A stretch of 64,000 nt of DNA from Daucus carota subsp. sativus (Eukaryota; Streptophyta; Magnoliopsida; Apiales; Apiaceae), in assembly GCF_001625215.2 (NCBI RefSeq), contig NC_030381.2, positions 49,437,214 through 49,501,213 on the forward strand, written 5' to 3'. Numbering within the stretch: position 1 is the first letter of the stretch; every line of letters begins with the position of its first letter. The notes below the pieces were generated by a model. That model had not been told where the DNA came from. It did no database searches and worked only from the letters and a program-made list of their open reading frames with translations. Positions 47,048 through 58,931 of the stretch are shown here, piece after piece. A program made the position numbers and the translations under genes.

Positions 47048-47421
47048 TATTAATTTTAATGATAAGATACTATTGTTCTCTCTTTTTTCACACTTACTTA
47101 CAATTCAAATATATTAATATCTTGATAATAAGACTTGTGAAATAAGAATTGTTATTGGAGTGAATATGCAAAAATAATGTTCAAAATTACTAAAATATTA
47201 TATTTTTTAATATTTATAAAAAATAGCCAGGACAGTCCTGACTTGAACATAATTATATATATCTGATATACATTATATGATAGTATTCCGGAAATTGTAA
47301 TTTCTTCAAACTGGACTTAAGTTAATAAAGTCTTCGCCTGGACCAGCTGATTTTTGTAGCTAGTCTTCCCTAGGATGTGTACACTCTCAATCTTATACAC
47401 TCTTTTCTGTAAAAACTCTAA

Positions 47422-47753
47422 GGTTGTGTTCACTTGAAGTGAATAGAATGGAGAGAGATTAATGGAATGAATTTTGTACTCTAAAATGATATTGATCAAA
47501 GAAAATGTATACAATTTTCATTCCTTCAATCATTTCATTCCTCCTATTTTAACTATAATTCTAACTCACATGTTTTGGAAGGAATGCTCATTTCATTTCT
47601 ACATAAGTTTTCTTACAATCTTTCTCACAAAAAATTTAAATACATTTATATTTTGTCACTATTATCTCATACTTTCTTCTTTATCCTTAAAAATTTTATA
47701 TAATTTTTCATTTCATTCTTCCCTCATTTCATTCCATCCAAGTGAACACAGCC
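47422..47753. mobile_element. Tourist-like MITE, 332 bp
   Basis: Inverted ends ggttgtgttcacttg and caagtgaacacagcc are flanked by TAA on both sides. Internal arms rich in cattcc and ggaatg pair with one another. The 3-bp TAA duplication points to the PIF/Harbinger group. Confidence 0.82.
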
Positions 47754-48001
47754 TAATAATTTGAAAATCAAGAAGAGATACTTGGCACTTGGCGGGTACG
47801 GTATGATTGAAAAAATTAAATAAAAGAAAGGATTAGATATATCTCGCTCATCCTGTCATAAAAAAAAGGGGTGAAATCAAAAGAACTGTCTTATTTAACA
47901 CCTATAAGAATTGCCGACATTCTGATATATCAGAGGAAATGGGAATTCCGCTTAGCTGATATTGGGCTGACCTCAATGGAGAGAATTAGGCTCAGTAAGT
48001 A

Positions 48002-49311
48002 GGCTCCTTCAATTTACTAACCACTTTAAACACAATCTTTACAAAACTAACCACCCAAATTTTCAATTCACAAAACTAACCATCTTAATTCATATACACG
48101 AGGGGCGAACATGGCTGCTGAAATAATTGATTTGAGCCCTTGGCAAGGGCGAACACCACACAAAAACACCACTATGTTCGCCCCCCGTAAGGGCGAACAT
48201 AGTTGTTGGCTAGCTGGCCGAGGCTTACCCACCCCACACATCTATTTCTATCATTTTATGGTGTCTTGCTGTTGAGACTTGAGACCAAGGGAAACATATT
48301 TTTTGTGTCTTGCTCTCAAAACCTTATATCTGTTTATATTTATATTATCTAAAATATATTGCCTCCGTTTCTTTTTTTTTCTTTTCATGTTTGTCATGTC
48401 GGTACGGTTCATAACATGAGACAAATTACTAATTTATATGTAATCAATAAGACTAAATATAGTCTTGAGTGATCTTGCTAGATTCGTATTTACGAGTAGT
48501 TTAATACGATGAATTTTTAATATTTAATGCTAATACGAAATTTTGCAAGCCTACTACTCCCTCCTTCTCAAATTAGATGAGCCAGTTAGACTTTCGGCAC
48601 GTAATTTAAGGTGCATTGACCGTCAAGTTCCGAAATTTATTTTTTAATTTTTTCTTTTGTCAACGAAAATTTCATATTTAAACTTTTATTTGCAAAAATA
48701 AAATTTTAAAAATAAATATTGTGTCTATGCGGTCAATGAAATTTTAAAAATTTCTAATATTTGGTTGGAAAATTAAGTGGTCTGTATTTTCGTCGTGATT
48801 GTTTTCTCCTTTTCAGTTTAAGTCGTATTATCGTTGTTTTAATATTCTCTATGAATAAAATTGCTCAATTATCACTTCAACTCATTTTATATGCCAATTT
48901 AACTAAAATAAATTTACTCAATTATCACTTCAACTCATGACATTTTTAATCAATAAAATAATATCATTTCAATATTTACAAAACAACCAATTATATGTGC
49001 ATTTTTTTAAAATCAAATAAACGAATTTTCAGTATTTTTTATATCTACATTTTTTTAAAAATGAAATAAACTCATTATATGTGCAAATGATACGAGGCAA
49101 ATGGGAAGTTTAAAGCCCTTATATGTTCGCCCTTTGGAGGGGCGAACATATAAAATTTTTTAGTAATGTTCGCCCTTGGCAGGGGCGAACATATAAGGGA
49201 TTTCATGTAATGTTCGCCAAGGATTTAGGGTGGTCAGTTTTGTGAAGTGAAAAAAAGGGTGGTTAGTTTTGTAAAGAAGTTGTCCAGGGTGGTTAGAAAT
49301 TGAAAGGAGCC
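48002..49311. mobile_element. Mutator-like non-autonomous element, 1310 bp
   Basis: Inverted ends ggctccttcaatttactaac and its complement (gaaattgaaaggagcc) lie between 9-bp direct repeats cagtaagta (47993-48001 and 49312-49320). No transposase frame. Both subterminal regions contain repeated gggcgaacat and tgttcgccc palindromes. A tccctccttctcaaatta stretch near 48556 suggests a nested partial Stowaway-type insertion. Confidence 0.88.
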
Positions 49312-49702
49312 CAGTAAGTAAATTGCAATGGGTGCTGTGGTCCCAAAGAAATTATTCTATAGTTCGTAAACAATTATTGAAAAGCAACTCTGATAAGTAT
49401 TATAAAACGCCTGTTGATTAAGGCTAACGAGTAACGTCTATTAATTTCATGTATATATCATATTACTTGTCCAGTCGTAGTCAAATCCGTACAAAGCTGT
49501 TCAAACTCCTTCTGGTCTCACTCGAATAAAGTTATTTTAATTATTTTCGCTTAATCACTTTTTTATATTCTTATAACATGAATATTTGGTTAATCTCCAT
49601 TTTATACACTCCCCAGTTCGATAACCACTGAATTTTTTATCGTTATTGTTCTCTGAAAATACCAGGAGACGTAGGGCAAGTTGGTGGACTTTCTTGACCA
49701 AC

Positions 49703-50040
49703 CACTAGTACAAATACAGTCTTGCCCTTAAATGTTTAGCTTCGGCTATATTAATAGGCAACACTTTTTTTTCTTTTGGCGTTGGTTATTAATTAAACCG
49801 GCACAAATACTATTGAATAAGCGTCGGTTGTTTAGGATAGGCGACGGTTTAAATGTTGACAGTCTCTTGCTAATAGACTATTACCGCGACGGGTTTATAT
49901 AGCCGACGCCTAAAAACTCTTTTCAGCGTCACACTTACATAACCGACGGTTTATATATATTTTGGACGTCAGTTAACCTGAAGGCGACACAAATTTGAAA
50001 GGCGGTTTAAGTTTTGAGGGACACCTAAAATTGTACTTTT
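49703..50040 (+). mobile_element. CACTA-type element end (fragment)
   Basis: It begins cactagtacaaatacag and contains repeated short motifs such as gcgtcggtt, ggcgacggt and gccgacgc, which look like CACTA subterminal repeats. The element at the right edge of the window starts with the same cactagtaca. The far end was not found, so 50040 is approximate. Confidence 0.5.
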
Positions 50041-50463
50041 GCTGGCTGGTATTCTTCTGACCATTTTTCCGGGTTATAAAGTGAGCCATGATTGTAAGAT
50101 AAATTATTATTACAACAAATTTGTTTTATTCTCGATCGATTTATTCTGTCAAATTTAGTTCTCGATTCGAGGTGATTAATTTTGAGAAAGTTGATATGTG
50201 TAATTTATTTAAAAGCGACATTTATTCTCTCATATTTACATTCTTATGTATTAAATAAAAGCTATTGATTACATAAAAATAATGAAATACTGATAAATTA
50301 TTATAGGTCTATCTAACTTTAAAGTTTAGCTTATACACATTTTCATATATGCATTCTTGTCTTGATCCATATAACAAACAAGGGCAGTTATTGAAATATA
50401 CATATATATCAATCCCATCATGTTAATAAACACACTTTCTTTCCAGCATCTTAAACCACATTC

Positions 50464-51826
50464 TTAACTCTCAGCTTTCTCCACAACACTGTCCTTAATC
50501 TTCTCCGCAGTATCCTTGGCCGCGTCCAACGCTTCTCCGAGCTTCTGATTGGACACCTCCGCCACATCCTTGGCCTCACTCGCTGCCTTGGCCACTCTAT
50601 CAGCCACCGTGTCTCCAGTCTCCTTCCACTTCTCCGCTACCACGCCTCCGGTCTCTTTCAACTTATCAGCCGCCACAACTGCAGCGTCCAAAGTCTTCAC
50701 TTTCAATTCATAAGCTAAGTCAGCCGCTTTATCTGCGTCTTCTTTGGCCTTGTCAACCAAGTAATCTGCGTTCTTCTTGCCTGCCTCTACTGCCTCGTGA
50801 GCTTCGGCTTGGAGTTTTTCATTCAAGTTCTTGACCTTTTGTCTCGTGTCCTCGAAGCTTCCCTTTAACTCTTCTCCTGTTTTTTGTGCGAACTCTTCGA
50901 ATTCTTTGCCCAACTTACTGGGATCTTCGCTGGTGGATCCTATTCGACCCTGAAATTTAAATGTACGAACAGAACAAATATTTAACCAGCTTCAGAATGA
51001 TTTTAACAAAAGTTTAGAGACAAATATTTATTATAGCTGGTTAGTTATCATCACGAATATAATTCAAGGCTCTGCTAACATATATATTTCGTACAAAATT
51101 ATTTTCTTTCTTAACAATTTTGTCCATGTGACATTCGAAATAACTATTTTTCCATTTCTGACATATTTTGTTAATATATGACTTGTACAGAATAAGTATT
51201 CAATTATTTTGTGGCACAGGAACTTGCACTTCAGTGAACTATATTGCAGTTATGCAACGACAAATATTTTTGCCGACAGACTCGTTATACGGTAGTAGAA
51301 ATATATTCGGCAAATAATGTAAAATTTCTGTCGCAAGAAGAGCCGTTGTTATGGTTGTAAGATCACTGATACAACTGTTTTGTTAGAATATAAAGATCCA
51401 AAATATCTTTATATTTTGAGATTTTGAAAAAATAAATCTTCAAAAGAGTTGACTCAGATTAGATCAGTTGTAGTTATATTAAAATTTTAGAAAAACAATC
51501 TCTAATATATTAGTACAATTGACTCAGACAAGATCGCTTATATTGGTCTGATCATTAACAAAATGAAGTGCTTTACAATATATAAAACTTCCAAAATTAT
51601 ACACTATACAAGAGTTAGAAACATGTCCGATAAATTTGTTGCAGTGTGAAAATTTCGTTTGAAAATGGTCAGAAGTTGGTACAGATATTAATATACTTAC
51701 CTTGGAGTATTTGGATTTGGAAATGAAGCTAACTGTGGATACTTTAGGACTGAAAGAGGGCTGAGGATAAGCCTTTATGATGTTCACAAAATCTATTTTA
51801 GTTACACTTGATACTACTCCTGCCAT
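50464..51826 (-). CDS. LEA-like protein with N-terminal presequence, copy 1
   Basis: Exon 1 is 51701-51826 (42 codons) and exon 2 is 50464-50949, giving 203 residues. Exon 1 reads MAGVVSSVTKIDFVNIIKAY and is Ser/Lys-rich with few acids, consistent with an organelle-targeting presequence. Exon 2 starts GRIGSTSEDPSKLGKEFEEF and is Ala, Lys, Glu and Asp-rich with no cysteine, typical of group 3/LEA_4 proteins that fold as amphipathic helices on drying. Expected role: protection of membranes or proteins in a plastid or mitochondrion during dehydration. First member on the left of a three-gene array. Confidence 0.85.
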
Positions 51827-52993
51827 GGCTGCTGATCTACTTTTCTACTTGTGATGCTTTTTGTTGAGAGTGATCTCTAGGTTTGTAACTTCAGGTCTGT
51901 ACTTCTCACTGTTATATACACTAAATTGCTAAATCTTATCCACACGTTTGTATTAATGTGGACATATCTAATGTACGGGACCGAGTTGGTGAATTAGAGC
52001 CAGTCGTTTAGTCGCAAGGTATATATACGACCAATCAGAACACAAGGTTTAGCCATATGTGTTGTTACTATCTACCGATCGACTTGGACTCGCTTAATTA
52101 ACACGAGGGTAGGGTAATCAGGGAAACGTGAGTTACTTGTGAATTGTGATAATTGATGGTAAATTAGAAAGGCCCAACCCATGGCAACAGTAATACGAAG
52201 AATTTGTCTCTAGGCCCAAATGGAAATTGTAATATTTGATACAATTATGTATATTTATATACAAAGTCATGGGTAGGCCTGAAATGAAATCTGTGTCCAA
52301 TGTATAAAAGGTTGGGACATTTTCATATTGTTATATTGTTTATATGTCGATTTTGTTTGTGTTTTAATGTAAAAACATCTGATTCTAAATGCTCTCCAGT
52401 ATTAATTTGACACCATGTTCATATATATAAAATATAAATATGGTTTCGGTTCTAATTTCATACTTGATTATTAATCATTAGTAATATATATAATAATTAT
52501 TATTAGTTGTCAATGATTCACGATTTTTATCTAGTCTATGTTGGGTGCAGTAATCGGGAGGGGAAGGGGTCCGGAGAAGAAGAGGGATTCAGATAAGGGT
52601 CACTTAGGAACTATTAGAATTTTTTATGAAGATATGTTTTGCGCTATGCGCTGTTCACTACTAATCTTGAAGTGAATGTTTGTATTTGAAGATATGTTAT
52701 GCGTCGTTAAAATCAATCTTTAAATTAATGTCTGTATTTTATAGGATAAGATCTACGAAATCATATATGAATATTTTTAGTAGAGACGAAATGATTCAAA
52801 TATTCTTTCTTTGGGACAAGACTCCAATATATAGAGAAAATCAGGGAGACAACATAGTTAGATTAATTGAAAGCCATGGAAATAAACAAATTAGCAAATC
52901 AGTTCCATCATGTAATTCTTCTCAGATTGTCACAATCACCAGCCATCCTAGTATGTGTTCTTCCGCATCACAGTCCTGGCTCCATGCATATCC
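51827..52993. other. Spacer between LEA copies 1 and 2
   Basis: The first 350 bases hold the copy 1 promoter, with a TATA-like ttatatacac near 51913 and an acgtg at 52126-52130. A stretch near 51995-52090 resembles the upstream region of copy 2 (gagccagtcg against gagccattcg, and tatctaccga in both), so promoters were duplicated with the genes. Nothing else recognised. Confidence 0.5.
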
Positions 52994-53704
52994 TTAACTC
53001 TCAAGTTTCTCAATCACAGCCTCCTTGATCTTCTCTGTATTATCCTTGGCCGCCTCCACAGCCTTCTCGGCTGCATCAACAGTCTTATCTTTCAAGCTAG
53101 AAGCTTGCTCTCCGGCCTTCTCTTGGCTGCTCTGAGCCGAGCTGCCTACTTGATCTGCACCTTCTTTCGCCTTGTCCGCAATGTTACTTGCATTCTCCTT
53201 GGCAGCCTTTACCATCCCATCAGCTTCAGCCTCAATTTTTTCATTCATATTTTTAACCTTGTTTTGTGCTTCTTCCACGCCTATCTTTATGTTCTCCCCG
53301 GTTTTTTGTGCAAGTTCATCAAACTGTTGTCCAACGTCACCAGCACCCGCTCCAATTCGACCCTAAAATTCAAACATAAAGAGTTTATTTAATCAATATA
53401 TGTATTTTTCGCAAATATATAGAAATCAAGGACTCCAGTATCTCAGCTGGATCTGCGAGTATTAGAGTAAATGAAAACATATAGATATATGATGCAGTAC
53501 AACAATATCAGCCTTTTCCGACAACAAAACAAAAATTGGTTGTCGGAAAAGGCTGATATTGTTATAGTGAGTATATACCTTGGGGTATTTGGATACGGAA
53601 GGGAAGCTGACACTGGATACTTTAGGCTGAAAAGTTAGGTGTGGATAAGCCTTTGAGAGGTTGAGAAATTCCATTTTCACAATACTTGAAGCTACTCCTG
53701 CCAT
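52994..53704 (-). CDS. LEA-like protein with N-terminal presequence, copy 2
   Basis: Exon 1 is 53579-53704 (42 codons, MAGVASSIVKMEFLNLSKAY) and exon 2 is 52994-53362, giving 164 residues. Exon 2 begins GRIGAGAGDVGQQFDELAQK and contains VKNMNEKIEAEAD and KEGADQVGSSAQSSQEKAG. It ends IKEAVIEKLES, close to the IKDSVVEKAES of copy 1. The 216-base intron holds a 25-bp perfect hairpin. A CACGTG box lies about 185 bases upstream of the start. Likely an inducible protective protein. Confidence 0.85.
53501..53563. repeat. 25-bp perfect inverted repeat in LEA copy 2 intron
   Basis: Arms 53501-53525 and 53539-53563 are exactly complementary with a 13-base spacer. The flanking tatagtg (plus strand) reads cactata on the other strand, so this may be a tiny CACTA-derived element. 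It would form a hairpin in the pre-mRNA. Confidence 0.9.
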
Positions 53705-53887
53705 TGATGCTACTGCTGCTATCTTTACTTTAATTCTGATATTTTGCTTGGAGTACTCTTAATTGTTTGCAAGTAAGTTGTGACTTTCTATTTGCATTTC
53801 TCACTCTTTTATAGACTATTTTTCTTATCCATTCTAGTTTTCTTATTTCTTCGGGTCTGGTCGATTACTTGCTTCTATTACAAGGTA

Positions 53888-53893
53888 CACGTG
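53888..53893. promoter_or_regulatory. G-box/ABRE-like CACGTG upstream of LEA copy 2
   Basis: The context tacacgtggcc is the classic abscisic-acid response core acgtggc. It lies about 185 bases from the start codon. Confidence 0.6.
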
Positions 53894-54207
53894 GCCAAGT
53901 CGGTAGGCTTAACTAGAGCCATTCGTCTGGTTGCAACCAACCGATTCGTAAAATATGTTTTGGCCAATTTTGTCACAGATATCTACCGACTAGGAAATGA
54001 ATTAGTTGCCATGGGGACCAGGGAGCAGTCGACTAGAATAATAATATCGTTCACCGTTCAACAGAGGCAACACCAAGATATTATACTCGGTCGATCCGTT
54101 GGCCCGAATTGTTACACATAATATGATATTTGTTTTTTCTTTTTCATTTTGGATGGTAGAATTATATATAGTTATATAATTTTATCTTCATTCGACCAAG
54201 CAGTATC

Positions 54208-54375
54208 TGAAGATTTATATCTTTTTTTATTTATTTTGGACATCTTTTTCCATTTATTTTAGACAATAGATAATTTTGCATATATTAAACTTCACTTACT
54301 ATAGAAGATGTGAAGATTTATATCTTTTTCCATTTATTTTGAACAGTAGATAATTTTGCATATATTAAACTTTCG
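54208..54375. repeat. Two-copy tandem repeat of about 85-100 bp
   Basis: Both copies have gaagatttatatcttttt and tagataattttgcatatatt. They lie in the LEA spacer near CACTA-like sequence. Confidence 0.75.
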
Positions 54376-54828
54376 ACGCTTAATTTACGATGGAAATAAA
54401 TTTCTAGAAAGGAGCTATCTTGTGACGACTATCTTACGATTGAATATTAATTTTAATTTTAATATTATTTCAGAAAGCGCAGATAATTTAACTTACGATG
54501 CTTCATTTATGACGAAATTATGTCTTCAGCTATTGTACAACGTGCGACGATTTTGTGCACAGAAGAATATTATTATTATTACTTTTGCTAGTGACAGGAT
54601 TTTTCTGTCGTTTTTGGTCAAGTTTAGCAAAACGACGTCGGTCTATGCATGGGCACTTTTTGATCTCTTCTTAAAATTAGCAAAAATATGTAGATAATCA
54701 ATTTTATGACGGACCTGTTATCCATCGTAATGCCTTACGACGGATATTGAATTTCCATCGTAAGTTTGCGCGCTCAGCAGATTCGTTGTAAGTTATCCAT
54801 CGTAAATGCCTAGTAGTTTTTTGTAGTG
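54360..54828. mobile_element. CACTA-like element fragment
   Basis: It ends with ttttttgtagtg, the complement of a CACTA terminus. It contains many cttacgatg and tccatcgtaa motifs in both directions, which look like subterminal repeats. The left end could not be located, so the start is approximate. Confidence 0.5.
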
Positions 54829-55464
54829 GTTGCATATAATATTATAATAGATAAATTTCATCATTTTATTATTCTTAACATAAAGTAGAATAATATTAAT
54901 TTTGATGTGCTTTTCAATTTATATGGAGTATTTTTTTTAGCTCCTAGATTTGCTTTCTTGCAGAAATTTTTTATCACATATACCTTAATATTATTTAGCT
55001 ATTTTTGAAGATATATAATAATTCCACTATGAAATAATACGGTGCGAGGGCAGTCTACTTCAATCTAGCATGATGCGAACACGTACAAAGCTAGTTCTGA
55101 ACAGGGGAGGAACTGGGGAACGAGTTCAGGTCCCCGTTAATTTTGAAATAATATCAAAATGTAATATAAAAATTTAGAATTTTGTGTAATTTTTTTATCC
55201 TTTTATATATTAGAAAAATATAATTTTGGTCCCCTTAGATATTAAAAAAAATGAAAATTGAAAAAAATATAGTGATCAGCAAATGACTGAGTTTTTAAAT
55301 GATCGACACATATTTTAAGGTGAATATAAAATCTAGTTTCATATTTTATTTTTTAATTTTTTTATTAAGGTTTACACATCAAATTTTTATTTAAAAATAA
55401 TTTAAAAATAATTTATGAAGTTATATTTTAACCGAACGTAAAATGCTATACGAATAAGACTTGG

Positions 55465-55893
55465 TGAGAGACTATAACAATTTAAAAGTAGCAAAGTCAT
55501 TTTCGACCACATTTTTGACCAACGGTAGTCAGAAATGAAGCTACGGCTCCATCTCGTTCCCACTCAGCCAATCACAAGTCTACAACAAGCTAAAGCCAGA
55601 TCATTATTTTAAACACAGTCGATGCGGTCGGAAATGATCACAGGCGATCGGAAATGTGTTTGGCTGATTTAATGATGCGGCGTTCATGTCAGCTAAATAA
55701 TGTTAATAAACAGGACCCACACCCACTTAAAATTGACCGATAGCATCCGGTCGATTGCGTCGGTCGTAAATGACCCCTTCTTTTCTGACCAACCTCATTT
55801 GATCGATTGGTCGGTCGAAAATGACCGTTTTTTTTTCCGACTATAATGATCGGTCGGTTTTAGCTGTCGGAATTGACCGCTTTTCTTGTAGTG
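55465..55893. mobile_element. Small CACTA-like element
   Basis: The right end is gcttttcttgtagtg, complement of cactacaagaaaagc, a common plant CACTA terminus. The left end gactataacaattt is a possible degenerate partner. Inside, gatcggtcgg and ggtcggtcg motifs repeat. The target duplication was not clear. Confidence 0.55.
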
Positions 55894-56492
55894 CATTAAG
55901 TCCTCTAGATGGTTACCCATTTTTTAATAATTTTTCAATGCAAAGAATATTTGCAAGTTAGCCGAGAAATTTTATATAAAAGATTTTTTGAAAAATAAAA
56001 AGATCCATCCAAAATATGAACGACAATATTATAGGTTAGATGTTTCTGTTTGTTCAGATTTGAAGAAACTGACTATCCTCTGTGATTTACGTCAAGGATT
56101 AATAGCCAGTAAAATATTTCCATGTGTTAGTTGATAAATTATTGCGATTTAATTGTCTTGAATCTTCCTGCATCTACGGTAGCACTTGAATGTGAAAATA
56201 ATCCTTCAAAATCGAGTGGAGGATGAATTTTAAAGAGGTTAGTTGTTAATATATATTGAAAAGGAGATTGCAGAGATTATTTTTATTAATAAAATCATTC
56301 TCATAATACTTAGTTAAATAAAGACAAGCACATCTCAAATTGATCGATATGTTTCTATTTTTATTCATTTTAATCTCTGATTTTAAATTTCTAGTTCCGA
56401 CCCGTTCTTAACCGTCTTTATCCCATTAAAAGTAAGAATATACATACATGTGTCAAACTATTTCAAACCACAGAGAGTAACCAATTTCCTCA
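55894..56492. other. 3' flank of LEA copy 3, nothing recognised
   Basis: AT-rich sequence with no recognised gene, repeat or element. Confidence 0.4.
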
Positions 56493-57322
56493 TCATTTCT
56501 TCTCCTCATCAGCTTTAGGGAACACAGTACCCTTAGCCGCCTCCCACATACCTCCCGCCGTCTCCTCCGCAGCTTCGGCCGCTGATTCCGCTGCATCCTT
56601 TGTCGCCTTCAACACCTTGTCTTCCGACTCCTTCTTCTTTGCTTCGTTGCTTTCAGCCTGGGCGGCGCCTGCCTCTGCAAGTTCTTTAGCCTTGTCCACC
56701 ATGGCATTTGCATTCTTTGCGGCTTCATCTATTATTCCATGGGCTCCCGAGTCTTTACTCTCTTCACTAGTAGTGGCTTGAATTCGACCCTAAAATATCA
56801 ACAATATTAGCAAATTGCATGCATATGACGTAACACCCTTTAATGTCGAGGAGTGTGACGGATTTAGTTCATTCTATAAACATAACTCCTGCCAATTGCA
56901 TTTGAGACAATATGTTTCAGCTTATTTTTGAATTTAGAATTTAAAATTTGACCCAATTTTTAGAAAATACTCGAGATTTGACCCCGAATTTCACTTATAT
57001 TATATTCAAGACTCAAGACTCTTTTATAAAGCATGTTATCTGCAATCTTTAACCTATATCTTGTTAATAAGAAGTCGAAACTTTAACCTATATCTTGTTA
57101 ATAAGAGGTCGAGGTTTCAAGATCCGGGACTCTGTGCGTAGTTAGAAATAAATATGGACCATAAGCTATGTACATGTGAAGTAGAGTGATGCATACCTTA
57201 GAGTATCGAGAGCTGGATGTGAAGCTAACGCTTGATACTTTAGGATTGAAAGTGGGCTGAGGACAAGCCTTCGAGACGTTAAGAAAATCAACATTTGTGA
57301 CGCTTGAAACTATTCCTGCCAT
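56493..57322 (-). CDS. LEA-like protein with N-terminal presequence, copy 3
   Basis: Exon 1 is 57197-57322 (42 codons, MAGIVSSVTNVDFLNVSKAC) and exon 2 is 56493-56789, giving 140 residues. Exon 2 begins GRIQATTSEESKDSGAHGII, then Ala/Lys/Glu-rich helix-forming sequence, and ends with MWEAAKGTVFPKADEEKK. It is the shortest and most diverged of the three in its mature part, while exon 1 stays close. Two CACGTG boxes lie 133-153 bases upstream of the start. Confidence 0.85.
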
Positions 57323-57454
57323 TGCTGCTGTATGGATATTTTGTTTCTAAGTCTTGTGTAGTTGTGTGTTTGTGACTTCCGGTCTGTATTTCTCACTGTT
57401 TTATAGGGTTTTCTTACCCTTATCCTAGGTGCTTCTACTTTGTTTATATGATGA

Positions 57455-57475
57455 CACGTGGACTCAGTTCACGTG
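57455..57475. promoter_or_regulatory. Paired G-box/ABRE elements upstream of LEA copy 3
   Basis: CACGTG occurs at 57455-57460 and 57470-57475, each followed by g. Two such boxes close together suit an abscisic acid or drought response complex. A third acacgtgg is near 57959. Confidence 0.65.
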
Positions 57476-57570
57476 GAATTACTGGCTCCCCAGTTGATTT
57501 GGTGATCTTGACATGATGGATTACAAGTCGGTATTGAATAATAGCCGGCAGTTTAATTACTTAAAATGTA

Positions 57571-57881
57571 CTCCCTCCGTCCCAATGAATTGTATACAGT
57601 TTCCTTTTTGAGACGTCCCATCAATTGTATACATTCCAAAGTAGTAAATTTTTATAATATAAAACACTATTACACCCACTACTTTCTTCCACTATCTATA
57701 TTCTATAATAATATAAACACTATTACATCCACTACACTCCTCTACCATCTCAAATTTATTATTAAATATAAATAGGTCCCATCACTATACCCACTTTTCA
57801 TCCAACTTTACTCATTTCTTACCCAATTCCTTGGTCTCCGTGTACCAGTCATTTGTATACAAATGACTGGGACGGAGGGAG
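57571..57881. mobile_element. Stowaway MITE, 311 bp
   Basis: Ends ctccctccgtcccaatgaat and gactgggacggagggag are inverted and flanked by TA. It sits about 250 bases upstream of the LEA copy 3 start, just beyond the G-boxes. Confidence 0.92.
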
Positions 57882-58395
57882 TAGAGCTTAACTGAGAGAT
57901 ATTAGTTTCCAAATATGCGTTTAAATTTAAATGCTATCTACCGACTTCGACGCCTTTGACACGTGGACGGGTTACCAGTCGGCACTGTGATATTAATATC
58001 TACAGTAATTATCTACCCACTAGCAATCTAGCATTGACTGGATGATATGGCCCAACAAGGCAAAATTATGATCCAAGAATATTTCGTTACAAATTGTAAC
58101 TTTAAAATTTTAAGTACTTCACGTAAACAAATCGAATCGAGTAAACTCCATTTTGATCTGGTTTGGTCATAATTTTTAATTTTAGGCCGAGACAAACATT
58201 CCTAAATAAAATTCAATCTGATTTAGTTATTTCGAAATATTTCAATTCGGAGTTATTTATATTATATACTTTTTCTATCATATTTTTCTTGTCTCCGTCA
58301 AAATTTACCTTTTAGTTGTGTAAAAAAATCACCTTTTAGTCAATCATAGAAAATAAGTTATAAATTACCAACATATTGTATTATACTTTTAAAAT

Positions 58396-58921
58396 GGGTT
58401 AATTATCATGTTGGTCACCGAAGTGGGCTTAATGTATCAAGTTGGTCACTGAACTGAAAACGGTAATATCAAACAGGTACCTCGAAATATGAGTTCAAGA
58501 ACTAAAAATATTATTTATAAAATTTTATAAATTATTATTGAATGTTACCATAACCAAGTAAAAGATTATGATTTCTAGTATTTATGATAATATATTTAAA
58601 TTTATCAAGTTTATTTATTATTATTTTTTAATTAAAACAAAGAAAATAACTATATAATAAAAATAAAATAATAAATAAACTTGATAAAATCTAAATATAT
58701 TATCATAAATACTAGAAGTCATGACATTTCAGTTGGTTGTGCTAACATTCACAAATGATGTGTAAAACTCTATAAATAATATTTTTATTACTTGAACTCA
58801 TATTTCAAGATACCTGTTTGATATTTATGGTGACTTTAGTGACCATCTTGATACCGTTTTCAGTTCAGTGACCAACTTGATACATAAAGCCCACTTCAGT
58901 GACCAACTAGATAATTAACCC
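58396..58921. mobile_element. Mutator-like fold-back MITE, 526 bp
   Basis: Inverted ends gggttaattatcatgttggt and gataattaaccc are flanked by the 10-bp direct repeat cttttaaaat (58386-58395 and 58922-58931). The arms pair over much of the element (ttggtcactgaactgaaaac against gttttcagttcagtgaccaa). No coding frame. Confidence 0.88.
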
Positions 58922-58931
58922 CTTTTAAAAT

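Noticed and set aside
52955-53392. 145-codon plus-strand frame
   Set aside because: Antisense to LEA copy 2 exon 2; a by-product of its Ala/Lys/Glu codon bias.
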